Below, piece after piece: positions 11,001 to 21,600 of a stretch of 64,000 bases of DNA. A program made the position numbers and the translations under genes. The notes beneath the pieces were generated by a model. It worked only from the letters and a program-made list of their open reading frames with translations. It ran no database searches and was not told the origin of the DNA. Numbering within the stretch: the first letter of the stretch is position 1; each line of letters begins with the position of its first letter. The stretch is from Hippophae tibetana (lineage: Eukaryota; Streptophyta; Magnoliopsida; Rosales; Elaeagnaceae). The stretch spans positions 57,611,627 through 57,675,626 of the forward strand of contig CM072803.1 in NCBI GenBank assembly GCA_037013495.1. The letters run 5' to 3'.

Positions 11001-13258
11001 GGATTGGCCTCTTTAATAGATGAAGAACTGGGTAGATTTAAAAGTGTACTAGATTTTGTCATCACTTCATTATTGTCTAGTTGTTCAAGGTACCCCTTTA
11101 TTTCCTCATCTACATCTTCTTCAACCTTTTCAAGTGTAAGAACGGTTTCAAGCTTGTCTTCTATTCTGGTTCGGAAAAAGGTGTTTTGGACAAGATTATC
11201 CAAAGGATCAACATCGAATATTTCATCGATGGCAGAAATAGAAGGGAAAGGTGAAGAATCAAAAACTTTAAAATGAACAGTCTCTCCTAAGACTGTCATT
11301 GTCAAATTTCCATCTTGGACATCAATAATAGTTTTAGTAGTTGCCATAAATGGTCTACCAAGCAATATTGTGTGCTCTCTGTCCAATGCTGGATTTTCTT
11401 GCATATCCAGAACCACAAAGTCAACAGGTATTATCAGTTTGTCTACCTGTACCAAAACATCCTCAACTATTCCCTCTGGATATTTAAGAGATCTATCTGC
11501 AAGTTGAAGGGACATAGTTGTGGGTTTTAAATCCCCTAGATTGAGTTGTAAGAATATAGAGTAGGGCATCAAATTTATACTAGCACCTAAATCAAGCATT
11601 GCTTTAGCAACCTTCTTATCCCCCATAGTTATGTTTATAATAAAACTTCCAGGGTCTTTCAACTTAGGGGGTAGTTTGTGCTGAAGTACAGCGCTAGAAA
11701 TTTCTGATACTACTACTCGTTCATTATGTTCATACCTCCTTTTCTTAGTGTTCAATTCTTTGAAAAACTTGGCATATGAGGGCACATTCATGATCACTTC
11801 TAATAGTGGTAAATTGATATTTACTTTAGAGAGCATATTAAAAAGATCATTGAATTGCTTATCTTGTTTGGATTCTTTCAACCGGTGGGGAAAAGGTACT
11901 TGTATCTGGTGTGGTTCTGTTGTCTTTTGAATTTTGGGGGTGTCAGATGACCCCCCAATGAGTTTTTCAGAAGGCTTGTTAAGTTTAACACTTGTCTCTC
12001 CTTTTTGCGAGATTAGAATATCGCCTTCTTTGTTACCGGAACTACAAGGTAGATTGTTAGAGATTTCAGGTAAACTGGTATTGACTACCTTACCACTTCG
12101 AAGGGTTCTAACATCCTTTGCTTGTTCTGGTTGACTGGGCAACTTTCCTGGTTCTTTCTTTTGCATTTGTTCAGCCAGTTGCCCAACTTTAGATTCAATC
12201 CTTTTAACCGAAGCCTCCATGGTGTTCAACCTTTGATTAGTCATCAATTGGTTGTCACGACTAACTTGAATAAAAGCATTCAAGCTATCTTCTAAGGTTG
12301 GCTTAAAAGATTGGCTTGGTGGGTAAGGGTGGTTGTTATCTGACCTTAGTGTTGGATATTGGGTGTAGGCTGGGTGATTATAGGTGTTTGGATGATATCT
12401 TTGAAAAGATTGAACTTCCTCTATGGCATCGACACTAGAATCACAAGTATTTGAACAATTATGAGTACCATGCCCAATTGAACAACACACTTCACATACC
12501 TCTTGATTTGAAATTTGGTGAGAAGTGAGGAATTTCACTTGTTTAGTCAATTCAGCAAGTTGCAAGGTTATCTCATTATCAGAGCCGACTTCATTGACCT
12601 TTGCTTTCCTTCTACCACCTCTTTGTTGGGAATTAGAACCCAACAGCTCATAAAGATTATAGGTTTCCTCTGCGGTCTTTTCTCCTACAGCACCTCCAGC
12701 AGCATTATCAACCATGTATTGACTCTGTAGTGTCAATCCATCATAAAAGAATTGGTTTTGTAGCTGTAAGGGAAAGCTATGATTTTGACATTGAATGAAA
12801 AGGAGTTTGAATCGTTCCCAAGCTTCATGAAAGGGCTCTTCATTCATTTGAGAAAATGTTGCTATCTTTTTTCTTAGATCAACAGTCTTTTGATGGGAAT
12901 AGAACCTACCCATAAAAATTTCATAGACTGCCTCCCAAGTTTTAAGAGAACCTGACTGTAGAGTAATGAACCATGACCAAGCTTTATCTTTGAGAGTGTA
13001 AGGAAAACACCTCATCCTAAGTTGATCTTCATTAATTGCATGTAGTGGAAAGGTTTGGACAATAGCATAGAATTCTCGAATGAAATGCAAAGGGTCTTCA
13101 TTAGGGATACCGTAAAAGGAAGGCAACAAAGAATAATGAATCTTTTTCAATTCATAATTCCTTGCAGCCTCTTGTAATTGGATACCGGAAGTTACATTGC
13201 CAATGATTGGCATTGTATATTCTTTCATCTTTTTCCGCCTATCTTCAGCATCTCCCAT
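8087..13258 (-). CDS. gag-pol: Athila gag-pol polyprotein
   Basis: One open frame of 1723 codons encoding the retrotransposition machinery. Order by approximate residue: Gag (20-240); CCHC zinc knuckle [14 protein letters not shown] (about 255-268); aspartic protease with DLGAS (about 556), the usual Athila form; reverse transcriptase with FMDD (about 1000); RNase H beginning at [13 protein letters not shown] (about 1148); integrase zinc finger H-x3-H...C-x2-C (about 1358-1395); integrase core D (about 1430), D (about 1488) and E in [13 protein letters not shown] (about 1526); and a C-terminal region with [12 protein letters not shown]. No frameshift or stop is present and all catalytic residues I checked are there. 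It could be active. The ATG at 13258 gives a start similar in context to the upstream gag. Confidence 0.96.
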   Translation of the reverse strand: MGDAEDRRKKMKEYTMPIIGNVTSGIQLQEAARNYELKKIHYSLLPSFYGIPNEDPLHFIREFYAIVQTFPLHAINEDQLRMRCFPYTLKDKAWSWFITLQSGSLKTWEAVYEIFMGRFYSHQKTVDLRKKIATFSQMNEEPFHEAWERFKLLFIQCQNHSFPLQLQNQFFYDGLTLQSQYMVDNAAGGAVGEKTAEETYNLYELLGSNSQQRGGRRKAKVNEVGSDNEITLQLAELTKQVKFLTSHQISNQEVCEVCCSIGHGTHNCSNTCDSSVDAIEEVQSFQRYHPNTYNHPAYTQYPTLRSDNNHPYPPSQSFKPTLEDSLNAFIQVSRDNQLMTNQRLNTMEASVKRIESKVGQLAEQMQKKEPGKLPSQPEQAKDVRTLRSGKVVNTSLPEISNNLPCSSGNKEGDILISQKGETSVKLNKPSEKLIGGSSDTPKIQKTTEPHQIQVPFPHRLKESKQDKQFNDLFNMLSKVNINLPLLEVIMNVPSYAKFFKELNTKKRRYEHNERVVVSEISSAVLQHKLPPKLKDPGSFIINITMGDKKVAKAMLDLGASINLMPYSIFLQLNLGDLKPTTMSLQLADRSLKYPEGIVEDVLVQVDKLIIPVDFVVLDMQENPALDREHTILLGRPFMATTKTIIDVQDGNLTMTVLGETVHFKVFDSSPFPSISAIDEIFDVDPLDNLVQNTFFRTRIEDKLETVLTLEKVEEDVDEEIKGYLEQLDNNEVMTKSSTLLNLPSSSSIKEANPPELELKDLPEHLKYVFLGEGETYPVIISSTLTKPQEKELIKVLKQFKKSIGWSIGDIRGISPTMCMHKINLEDGAKPVREAQRRLNPNMQEVVKKEILKLLEEGIIYPIADSKWVSPVHVVPKKSGITVVKNDKSELVPTRIITGWRMCIDFRKLNLYTKKDHFPLPFIDQMLERLAGHEFYCFLDGLSGYYQVPIAPEDQEKTTFTCPFGTFAFRRMPFGLCNAPATFQRCMISIFSDMVEKFIEIFMDDFSVFGNSFDDCLHKLTLVLERCIECNLTLSWEKSHFMVQQGIVLGHIISNKGIEVDKAKVELISKLPPPTSVKGIRSFLGHAGFYRRFIKDFSKISRPLCNLLSKDADFDFNNDCLTSFNTLKDKLTSTPVIMAPNWSLPFEIMCDASDYAIGAVLGQRVEKRLHVIYYASKTLNDAQMNYTTTEKEFLAIVFSLDKFRSYLVGSKVIVHSDHAALRYLLSKPNAKPRLIRWVLLLQEFDLEIKDKKGSENLVADHLSRLISDFNSLKDESNDDIVETFPDEQLFFIGPNPWYADIVNYLATGVLRPNTSYQEKKRFFKTIKDYFWDDPYLYKIGQDQVIRRCVPEEEHKSILTFCHELHCGGHFGGEKTARKILQSGFFWPTLFKDAHMFCAQCDRCQRTGNISKRDEMPLTSNLVVELFDVWGIDFMGPFPPSNGFQYILVAVDYVSKWVEAIPTKTNDANVVVKFLKDFIFSRFGTPRAIISDGGSHFCNKLFDGVLNKYNITHKVATPYHPQTSGLVEVSNRQIKGILERTVRPSRKDWAFKLNDALWAYRTAYKTPIGMSPYRLIFGKACHLPVELEHKAYWAIKELNMDLDKAGEKRVLQLHELEEIRNEAYENAKLYKERTKRYHDKRLVPKTLHPGMKVLLFNSRLRLFPGKLRSRWDGPFKIVQVSEHGVVELLDSKTQKTFKVNGHRVKPYVEEPNNIAEMDCIWLSNP

Positions 13259-13380
13259 GGTTGTTTGTAGTTGAAAATGATCCTCCTCCTATTGTGTATC
13301 AACATTTTGCTTTTAGTAGATATCTCTAAGAAATATGTATAACTTGATAAAACGTAAAAGCAAAAAGTGCAAGGAACCTA

Positions 13381-13424
<44 letters not shown>

Positions 13425-13611
13425 AGCGAATGGACAGAATTTTTGAAACAAACGAATTTTATTTCATCTGAATTTTTATTACACGCAAACTAAAACAAAG
13501 GAAAATACAATAATGGGTGACCTCCCATACAGGACTAAAATTTAGCGTCTTCTAGTAAGACGTTGCTTGGAGATTGCAGAATGAAAAACTCAATGTCTCC
13601 TCTTCATTGAA
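13259..13611 (-). other. Spacer between gag and gag-pol with a duplicated post-pol segment
   Basis: It holds a run of about 35 T at 13386-13417. At 13512-13566 is a segment resembling the sequence just after the gag-pol stop (8030-8075): both read ACGTCTT-x-CTA-x-GACG and then GGGAGG-x2-ACCCAT on the minus strand. The upstream gag is therefore followed by sequence that normally follows pol. No coding sequence is seen. Confidence 0.7.
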
Positions 13612-14949
13612 TTAGTCTTTGCCTTTTTGCAAATGTTCAACTAACTGTTCAACTTGAACTTCCACCTTTTTGATAGAAGCTTCCACAGAGTCCAACCGTT
13701 GATTGGTTTTAGATTGATTATCCCTACAGACTTGAATAAAAGAATTCAAGTTGTCCTCCAGGGTTGGTTTATTGGGAATGCTTCTTGGAATAGGTGGGTG
13801 GAATTGCTGACCTGCCTGGTTTGAGCCTTGAGTGAAAGGAGGGTTGTTTTGCCTCCAAGAGAAATTTGGATGACTTCTCCACCCAGGATTATAGGTATTT
13901 GAGTTGGGATCAAACCTTGGTCTCTGTTGATATGCTCCCAACACATTGACCTGTTCAGGTCCAGTTGTTTCTCCTTGATATGGACAGGCTTCAGTACCAT
14001 GTCCCATGTTGCTATACAAACCATATTGATCATTATTGGTGTTGGTTTGTGTAGCGAGAAGGGCAACTTGCTTAGTCAGTTGAACAAGTTGTTGTTGAAC
14101 TTCATTACTGGAGTCGATTTCATGAACTCCAGCTTTTCTCACTCGGGAGCTTTTCTGTTGGGAATTAGCACCCAACATCTCAAAGAGGTTATACGTCTCT
14201 GAGGCAGTCTTTTCTCCTATTGCTCCTCCTGCAGCGTTGTCGACAATGAACTGACATTGTTGTGTAAGTCCATCGTAAAAGAATTGGTTCTGCAACTGCA
14301 GGGGAAAGCTATGATGGGGACACTGAGTGAGAAACATCTTGAACCTATCCCAAGCTTCATGGAATGGTTCTCCATCCATCTGAGAGAAAGTAGCAATCTT
14401 TCCTCTCAACTCTGATGTTTTTTGATGGGAATAGAATTTTCCCATGAATTTGTTGTAAATGTTACCCCATGTCATCAGAGAACCTGGGGGAAGTGACATC
14501 AACCAAGCTTTGGCCTTATCCTTTAGAGTGTAGGGAAAACATCTCATCCTAAGTTGATCCTCGTTTAGAATACCGAGGGGGAATGTTTGGACCGTAGCAT
14601 AGAAATCTCTCATAAAGGAAAGAGAATCTTCATTAGGTAACCCATAAAAGGAAGGAAGCATAGAAAAATGAATATTTTTAAGGTCGTAATTCCGAGCAGC
14701 CTCCCCCAACTGGATAGCGGCAGTTGCCGTGCCTATTACCGGTCTTGCAAACTCTTTCATTGTGGTTTCCCTAATATGTTGGTTTTCCTCCATTTCTTTT
14801 GGTTCTAGTAAAGGATTAAGACTTGGTTCTATGTTTGGCTCAAAAACAGGTTGATGGGTAGAATCCAGTTTTGTTGACACTTGTTTAAATTTATGAAATT
14901 TATTTACATATGGTGTAAGGGGGTTTCCTAAGGATCTCCTACCACGCAT
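13612..14949 (-). CDS. gag: Gag-only protein of the Athila element (second gag)
   Basis: Intact 445-codon ORF. Residues about 64-260 align along their length with the Gag part of the gag-pol ORF (shared tracts include [30 protein letters not shown] and FSQM). A coiled-coil-like tail (LEDNLNSFIQV to LVEHLQ) follows. The ORF stops where the other ORF continues into its protease linker. The nucleocapsid zinc knuckle is altered: the first two cysteines of C-x2-C-x4-H-x4-C are tyrosine (Y-GL-Y-SNMG-H-GTEA-C), while the gag-pol copy keeps all four ligands. It may supply capsid protein unable to bind RNA through this knuckle, or be a dispensable relic. The first 63 residues (MRGRRSLG...) look like an Athila Gag N-terminus, so I accept the first ATG. 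Confidence 0.9.
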   Translation of the reverse strand: MRGRRSLGNPLTPYVNKFHKFKQVSTKLDSTHQPVFEPNIEPSLNPLLEPKEMEENQHIRETTMKEFARPVIGTATAAIQLGEAARNYDLKNIHFSMLPSFYGLPNEDSLSFMRDFYATVQTFPLGILNEDQLRMRCFPYTLKDKAKAWLMSLPPGSLMTWGNIYNKFMGKFYSHQKTSELRGKIATFSQMDGEPFHEAWDRFKMFLTQCPHHSFPLQLQNQFFYDGLTQQCQFIVDNAAGGAIGEKTASETYNLFEMLGANSQQKSSRVRKAGVHEIDSSNEVQQQLVQLTKQVALLATQTNTNNDQYGLYSNMGHGTEACPYQGETTGPEQVNVLGAYQQRPRFDPNSNTYNPGWRSHPNFSWRQNNPPFTQGSNQAGQQFHPPIPRSIPNKPTLEDNLNSFIQVCRDNQSKTNQRLDSVEASIKKVEVQVEQLVEHLQKGKD

Positions 14950-15161
14950 AGACTATTTGTAAACGTAAATTTAAAACTCCTGTCAACAAAATAAAAAAAT
15001 TTAGATAAAATTTACATGTTATTTTATACAAAACACTAAACAAAACTAGTTAAACCCTAAAAAAAAAGAAAATTTTTTTTTTTTTATTTATTTTTTTTAT
15101 TTATTTTTTTTTTTTTTTATTTTTTTTTGTAACATAATTAGTATTAACCAAGAGTGCTCCC

Positions 15162-15267
15162 AGGAAAGAATGGTGGTGCAAACGGCTCCTTAAATACCAT
15201 TCTCCTAGCCAGAGCAACGTTCCCAGGAAAGACTAGTGGCGCAAAGGCTTCCAAGAACTAGTCTCCT
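15162..15267 (-). ncRNA. Tandem hairpins in the Athila leader with compensatory changes
   Basis: Two near-copies lie at 15162-15206 and 15225-15267. On the RNA (minus) strand each folds with 5' arm AGGAGACTAGT or AGGAGAATGGT and 3' arm ACTAGTCTTTCCT or ACCATTCTTTCCT. That gives an 11-bp stem with a 2-nt bulge. The two copies differ at two stem positions and the partner bases change to match. The hairpins sit 200-320 nt upstream of the gag ATG at 14949. This is a cis-acting RNA structure, possibly for packaging, dimerisation or translation; the role is inferred. Confidence 0.6.
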
Positions 15268-15334
15268 AGACAGAACTCCCTTAGATTTTTACTTTTCATG
15301 TTATTGAGTTAATTAGGTATAAATTCAAGTAATG

Positions 15335-15344
<10 letters not shown>

Positions 15345-15371
<27 letters not shown>

Positions 15372-15567
15372 TGAACGGTAATTTTATTTTACTATTCACG
15401 CTATATTATTTCTTATTAACTTAAAAAAAAGTTTTGTTTTTGAATTTTGAATTTTTAAATTTTTTTTTTTTTTTTATTATTCATGAACGGTAATTTTATT
15501 TTACTATTCACGCTATATTATTTCTTATTAACTTAAAAAAAAAAAAAAATTTGAATTTTGAATTTTT

Positions 15568-15600
<33 letters not shown>

Positions 15601-15796
15601 AACGGTAATTTTATTTTACTATTCACGCTATATAATGTCTTATTAACTTAAAAAAAAGTTTTGTTTTTGAATTTTGAATTTTAAAATTTTTTTTTTTTTT
15701 TTTTTTATTATTCATGAACGGTAATTTTATTTTACTATTCACGCTATATTATTTCTTATTAACTTAAAAAAAAAAAATTTTGAATTTTGAATTTTT

Positions 15797-15838
<42 letters not shown>

Positions 15839-16265
15839 AACGGTAATTTTATTTTACTATTCACGCTATATTATTTCTTATTAACTTAAAAAAAAGTTTT
15901 GTTTTTGAATTTTGAATTTTTAAATTTTTTTTTTTTTTTTTTTATTATTCATGAACGGTAATTTTATTTTACTATTCACGCTATATTATTTCTTATTAAC
16001 TTAAAAAAAAAAAAAAAATTTGAATTTTGAATTTTTAATTTTTTTTTTTTTTTTTTTTTTTTTATGAACGGTAATTTTATTTTACTATTCACGCTATATA
16101 ATGTCTTATTAACTTAAAAAAAAGTTTTGTTTTTGAATTTTGAATTTTAAAATTTTTTTTTTTTTTTTTTTTTTTATTATTCATGAACGGTAATTTTATT
16201 TTACTATTCACGCTATATTATTTCTTATTAACTTAAAAAAAAAAATTTTTGAATTTTGAATTTTG

Positions 16266-16298
<33 letters not shown>

Positions 16299-16320
16299 AT
16301 TCATGAACGGTAAAATTTTT
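15345..16320. repeat. Leader tandem array of about 115 bp units (Athila 5' UTR)
   Basis: The motif ATGAACGGTAATTTTATTTT recurs at 15371, 15483, 15598, 15714, 15836, 15951, 16064 and 16183, with a degenerate ninth copy at 16303. Spacing is 112-122 bp. Units alternate between two forms, one with GTTTTG after the A-run and one without, giving a higher-order period of about 230 bp. Length varies mainly in the poly-T and poly-A runs. The array lies between the primer site and gag. 16321-16531 is plain AT-rich leader. Confidence 0.95.
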
Positions 16321-16531
16321 TACTTTAAATTTCAAATTTCTAAATTATTTTACAATTAAAAAAATTAATTTTTAATTTTTTAATTTTTTTAATTTTTTTT
16401 AATTTTTTTATTTCTTTTGAAATTTGAAATTTGATTATTATTTTTTCTATTAAAACAAAAAAAATCACAATTATTTACAGCACAAAAATGTTTTTTAAAA
16501 TTTTGATAAATAATTTAAAAACGCTATTCCT

Positions 16532-16549
16532 TCCCCGGCAACGGCGCCA
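16532..16549 (-). other. Athila primer binding site (tRNA-Asp)
   Basis: The minus strand reads TGGCGCCGTTGCCGGGGA, complementary to the 3' 18 nt of plant tRNA-Asp including CCA. It lies 6 nt inside the 5' LTR. tRNA-Asp priming is typical of Athila elements. Confidence 0.93.
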
Positions 16550-17960
16550 AAAACTTGATGAACGAAAACCGGCATCGCCGATTCCCGTAAATACTTTGGT
16601 TTTAATATTTATAAAACTCTCGCAAGTGCACGAATCATTTCGTAGAAAATGATAAGTATACTCCCAAGGTCGATCTAAGGAAGGAATGTGTGTGGTTTTT
16701 AATTTATTATTCAAACTTTTAAAAACGAAATTAAATCCTAAACATCCTGTCACGATAGTTTGGTTTTTGTGTTCCTAATCTAATAACATAAAATAAACAT
16801 ATATACAAATTAATTAAATATAGTCTAATAACATAAAAATAAACATAGATACAAATTCAATAAATAATTATCTAAAAATAAACATATATACGGATTCAAT
16901 AAATATTCATGCAAATTTTTATCATTTATATTAGCGGAGTATTTATGGATATAATAACTAAATTAATTATGCTTGCTCATATTAACTAGGTTATTAAAGA
17001 TATAAATTGATATTTTATTGATTCTCTCTTTTTTATATAAATACCACCTTTGGTGGGGTTAGATATTCTTTGTTAACTAAACAAATCAATTAACACCTAT
17101 GGGTGGGGTTGATAACTAATATGCTTAATTAAATTAATTCCTTTTTCTAAGAGATTGAAAATGAACCATTTAAATGCCACCTTTGGTGGGGTTAGACAAT
17201 TTAAACATTATTCAAGGTGTCCAAATTAAACTTAAGAATTTAATTATCCGAGTACTAACTTTCAAGTTTTAAAACCACTATTGAAAACATGTTGTCAATA
17301 CATTTTCACATAATAATTCTTATAAAAACTTTTGAAATAGAGTTTCACTCTAACTACCGGGCGATTGTACCAACAAATAAAAGAGCACTACTCTAAATTA
17401 GACCGGATAACTAAACCTTAAAATCTAATTTTCGGGTTTAAGTTTGTAATGAAAAATAATATATTTCTCTCTAACATTCTTAATATAAAATCTTGAATAA
17501 AAACAAAATCAATTCATTTTAAAGATTTTTACCTATTTAATATTTCGCAAGCATAACAACGTCGTTATTACATCATTTTTACTAAACAGCTAGCATAGTT
17601 AAATTTAACCACAGACAAGTTGAATATAACATGTAAGAATAAAGCATAAAAATAACTGTAAAGAAAATAAAATCCTTACAGAACTTCGACGCTATTCCCG
17701 TTGCTAGAAAACCTCCGAGCGGAATTTGCACTTCCATATATTGAATCAAAAATCTAAATTATTACAAAAACATTACAAGTTCCTCTCAAAAAGAGAAGAA
17801 CACTAAACCTAAGAGAATTGAACTAAAAACTAAGAGAAAAACTAAGAAAAGCTTAGAAACTTAGAAAGAAACTAAGAGAAACTAAAAACTAAGAAATGAG
17901 AGAAAGAAAGAAGAGAGAAGTGAGTTTTGAAGGTGTGATTTGAAGTGAATGGAAGGGGGG

Positions 17961-18077
17961 TATTTATAGGTGAGGATGGAGAGAAAAAATGAGTAAAAAA
18001 ATGTTAAAAAAATATTAAAAAATGTAAAAACGCGTATTGGACTTGCTGATGTCATCAATGACGTCAGCATGACGTCA
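17961..18077 (-). promoter_or_regulatory. Athila LTR core promoter with paired TGACGTCA elements
   Basis: The minus strand reads CTATAAATA at 17961-17969. About 100 bp upstream lie two perfect TGACGTCA palindromes (18059-18066 and 18070-18077), with a weaker TGATGTCATCA beside them. TGACG pairs are the as-1 element bound by TGA-class bZIP factors, which respond to salicylic acid and oxidative stress. The start-to-start spacing here is 11 bp, against 12 bp in the classical as-1. The promoter role is inferred from position in the LTR. Confidence 0.6.
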
Positions 18078-18114
18078 CAGGGGCGGCTGCACGTGAAAAA
18101 TGGGGCGAAAACGC

Positions 18115-18359
18115 GTTGGGCGCGCGGATGTGCGGCTGCTGGGCGCTGCGCGCGCGCGCTGGGGCTGTCGCTGCGCGCAGCTCGGCGCGCGTGAACAGTG
18201 CCAGCGCGCTGCGTTGCGCGCAGCTGGGCATGCCAGCGCGCGCGGGCGCGCGCGGGATGGGGCGCTGGGGCGCGCTGGGGCGCGCGCGGCTGGGCGCTGG
18301 GGCGCGCGCGGCTGGGCGCTGGGGCGCTGGGCTGCGCGCACGGCCGGGCTGCGACGCGC
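18115..18359. other. Extreme GC/CpG block in Athila U3 (5' LTR copy)
   Basis: About 245 bp of mostly G and C sits inside an AT-rich LTR. It is built from short tandem motifs such as GGGCGCTGGGGCGCGCGCGG and GCGCGC runs. It lies immediately upstream of the TGACGTCA pair and TATA box. The same block is at 5638-5882 in the 3' LTR. All six frames stay open over parts of it because the composition lacks stop codons, which produces several false ORFs of 86-165 codons. Possible roles are structured RNA/DNA or a methylation target; none is shown. Confidence 0.85.
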
Positions 18360-18658
18360 GATTTCCGTCTTTTTGACATTTTTGACCTTTTCGACCCATT
18401 TCGTCCGATTTTTCCATGTTTGTTGACCTTTTCTCACTTATTTATTGATATATTTGTGATGTATTGCTTCAAATATTCCTCTTTAAGTCTTTACATTGCG
18501 TTTTTAAGCCAAAATACCTGAAAAACAATAAAAATACCCGTGATTCCGAAAAAGACAAATTTATATAAATATATGATAAAACATATAAATATATGTATTT
18601 TTAATCAATTACAGTACATAAAATCATGGTTATTTTAGTGCTTTTTGAGCACTCATCA

Positions 18659-18663
18659 CGCGC
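18659..18663. repeat. Target-site duplication of the Athila element, right
   Basis: Second copy of CGCGC, directly after the LTR terminus CTCATCA and before the array sequence GTATCCAGC. Confidence 0.97.
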
Positions 18664-21600
18664 GTATCCAGCAAACCTGACCAAAGCAAGTGGGTTCTCA
18701 TTCTATCAGACACGCAGCTCGGCGCCCGAGTGGGGCCCACCTGCCACGCAGGCCGACGTGCAGGTGAGACCCACCTCTTTGACCCGTCCAGCCGCTGTAC
18801 CCCACGTACGCGCGCCTCTGATCACGTGTGCTGGTCTCTGCATGCAACCGGATTTTGCTCCAATCAGAAGCTGTCACGTGTCCGCCTGAATCCTTTCCTC
18901 GAATCCAAAGCTGCCACGTGTCCCACTAAATTTTAAGCCAATCATGTTATGACACGTGTCATGTTTTCATGAGCGCGAAAGCGCAAGATCACACCCACGT
19001 GCAGCCGTTGTTCCCCTGCGGACAATCCATCGTGGCCCGTTTCCCGCAGCGAATCAGAAGTTGCCACGTGTTCGCATTCATTCCTTTCAGCGAATGAGAC
19101 GCTGACACGTGGCATGCATAATGAATTAAAAAATGCAGAATCAGCGCCCTGTCTCACGCGTGAATTTAATTAATATTTTCGATATCGAATTTCGATACAC
19201 GTTATTTTATTTTTCGATACAAAATTATTACGCGATTTTATAAAAAAATAAAATAAAAAATGTAATAATTTAGATGTATTATTTTTAGCTATAATGTTAT
19301 TAAGGATATATCAATTAATAGTTAAATATAAAATAATTTTATCTTAAATGAAAAGGATGAACCTGCCATCCTTTACTCTATGTATAGTTGTGCCTCCTTA
19401 TTATTTACCAAAATGGTTCGGTGTTCTTTTTCTCATCAACTGCGATGAATAAAAAATTTCTTAATTCCACCAAGCATAGGGTCACCTACTTGGATCATGT
19501 GACGTTCTAAGAACAAATTATGCGTAGGATTCCCAATTTTAGTGCAACTATTAAAGTATTGAGAACAAAACTCAATGGCCAATTGATAACTGTATTTTAT
19601 ATAGTTATTTTCACCTATTTTGTTAATAAAATTGCAATGTTCTTAATGTTTTTAATTAGTTCATTTTAGTTTAATAAATTAGTATTTAATGTGTTTTATA
19701 TTTTTGTATGAAAATTAAATAATTTGTATCGAAAGCGTACTTAATTGCAAATTTGTGGCCAAAAATATAATTTTAGATTAAAGAGTGTTTAATTGCAATT
19801 CATAAAAGTCGAAAATATAATTTAAATTAAATTCGGGCTTGATTTTAATTATTAATAGTTTAAAATTTTAATTTAAATTAGAAAAGGGCTAAACTATAAT
19901 TAAAGAAAGTTGAAAATGTAATTTGAATTAAATTTGTGGGCCAAAATGAAATTTATTAAAGTTGATTTCTTTGCGCAGGAGAGAAGATACCACGCGCCAT
20001 ATACGATGCGCGAAACGTGGCCGTCCGATCATACACGCAACGGCGAGGATGCGCGCGTATCCAGCAAACCTGACCAAAGCAAGTGGGTTCTCATTCTATC
20101 AGACACGCAGCTCGGCGCCCGACTGGGGCCCACCTGCCACGCAGGCCGACGTGCAGGTGAGACCCACCTCTTTGACCCGTCCAGCCGCTGTACCCCACGT
20201 ACGCGCGCCTCTGATCACGTGGGCTGGTCTCTGCATGCAACCGGATTTTGCTCCAATCAGAAGCTGTCACGTGTCCGCCTGAATCCTTTCCTCGAATCCA
20301 AAGCTGCCACGTGTCCCACTAAATTTTAAGCCAATCATGTTATGACACGTGTCATGTTTTGATGAGCGCGAAAGCGCAAGATCACACCCACGTGCAGCCG
20401 TTGTTCCCCTGCGGACAATCCATCGTGGCCCGTTTCCCGCAGCCAATCAGAAGTTGCCACGTGTTCGCATTCATTCCTTTCAGCGAATGAGACGCTGACA
20501 CGTGGCATGCATAATGAATTAAAAAATGCAGAATCAGCGCCCTGTCTCACGCGTGAATTTAATTAATATTTTTGATATCGAATTTCGATACACGTTATTT
20601 TATTTTTCGATACAAAATTATTACGCGATTTTATAAAAAAATAAAATAAAAAATGTAATAATTTAGATGTATTATTTTTAGCTATAATGTTATTAAAGAT
20701 ATATCAATTAATAGTTAAATATAAAATAATTTTATCTTAAATGAAAAGGATGAACCTGCCATCCTTTACTCTATGTATAGTTGTGCCTCCTTATTATTTA
20801 CCAAAATGGTTCGGTGTTCTTTTTCTCATCAACTGCGATGAATAAAAAATTTCTTAATTCCACCAAGCATAGGGTCACCTACTTGGATCATGTGACGTTC
20901 TAAGAACAAATTATGCGTAGGATTCCCAATTTTAGTGCAACTATTAAAGTATTGAGAACAAAACTCAATGGCCAATTGATAACTGTATTTTATATAGTTA
21001 TTTTCACCTATTTTATTAATTAAAATTGCAATGTTCTTAATTTTTTTAATTAGTTCATTTTAGTTTAATAAATTAGTATTTAATGTGTTTTATATTTTTG
21101 TATGAAAATTAAATAATTTGTATCGAAAGCTTACTTAATTGCAAATTTGTGGCCAAAAATATAATTTTAGATTAAAGAGTGTTAAATTGCAATTTATAAA
21201 AGTCGAAAATATAATTTAAATTAAATTCGGGCTTCATTTTAATTATTAAAAGTTTAAAATTTTAATTTAAATTAGAAAAGGGCTAAACTATAATTAAAGA
21301 AAGTTGAAAATGTAATTTGAATTAAATTTGTGGGCCAAAATGAAATTTATTAAAGTTGATTTGTTTGCGCAGGAGAGAAGATACCACGCGCCATATACGA
21401 CGCGCGAAACGTGGCCGTCCGATCATACACGCAACGGCGAGGATGCGCGCGTATCCAGCAAACCTGACCAAAGCAAGTGGGTTCTGATTCTATCAGACAC
21501 GCAGCTCGGCGCCCGAGTGGGGCCCACCTGCCACGCAGGCCGACGTACAGGTGGGACCCACCTCTTTGACGCGTCCAGCCGCTGTACCCCACGTACGCGC

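Larger units (their letters stand above)
4079..18658 (-). mobile_element. Complete Athila-lineage Ty3/gypsy LTR retrotransposon
   Basis: A 14580-bp element transcribed leftwards. It has two 2103-bp LTRs ending TG...CA, a 5-bp target duplication, a tRNA-Asp primer site, a purine tract, a gag-only ORF and a gag-pol ORF. Athila assignment rests on the protease tract [11 protein letters not shown], the RT tract [10 protein letters not shown], the tRNA-Asp primer and the long leader. I found only one LTR difference (G at 5654, T at 18131), and the two LTRs keep a constant offset of 12477 from end to end, so the insertion is very young. Both reading frames are open. Oddities are the second gag gene, the absence of a recognisable env-like ORF downstream of pol, and a 1.6-kb repetitive leader. 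Confidence 0.96.
16556..18658 (-). repeat. Athila 5' LTR
   Basis: This 2103-bp copy is the promoter-bearing LTR. TATA box at 17961-17969 (CTATAAATA on the minus strand), with transcription expected to start near 17930 and run left through R/U5 into the primer site at 16532-16549. Its sequence equals the 3' LTR apart from the one substitution I could find. The motifs of the other LTR lie at plus 12477. Confidence 0.95.

Noticed and set aside
8777..12730. Plus-strand ORFs of 60-97 codons opposite gag-pol
   Set aside because: Antisense shadows of the 1723-codon gag-pol frame.
13386..13417. Long T-run as a possible programmed slippage site between gag and gag-pol
   Set aside because: The gag stop (13612) lies about 200 nt upstream of the run and gag-pol has its own ATG at 13258, so slippage here could not join the frames.
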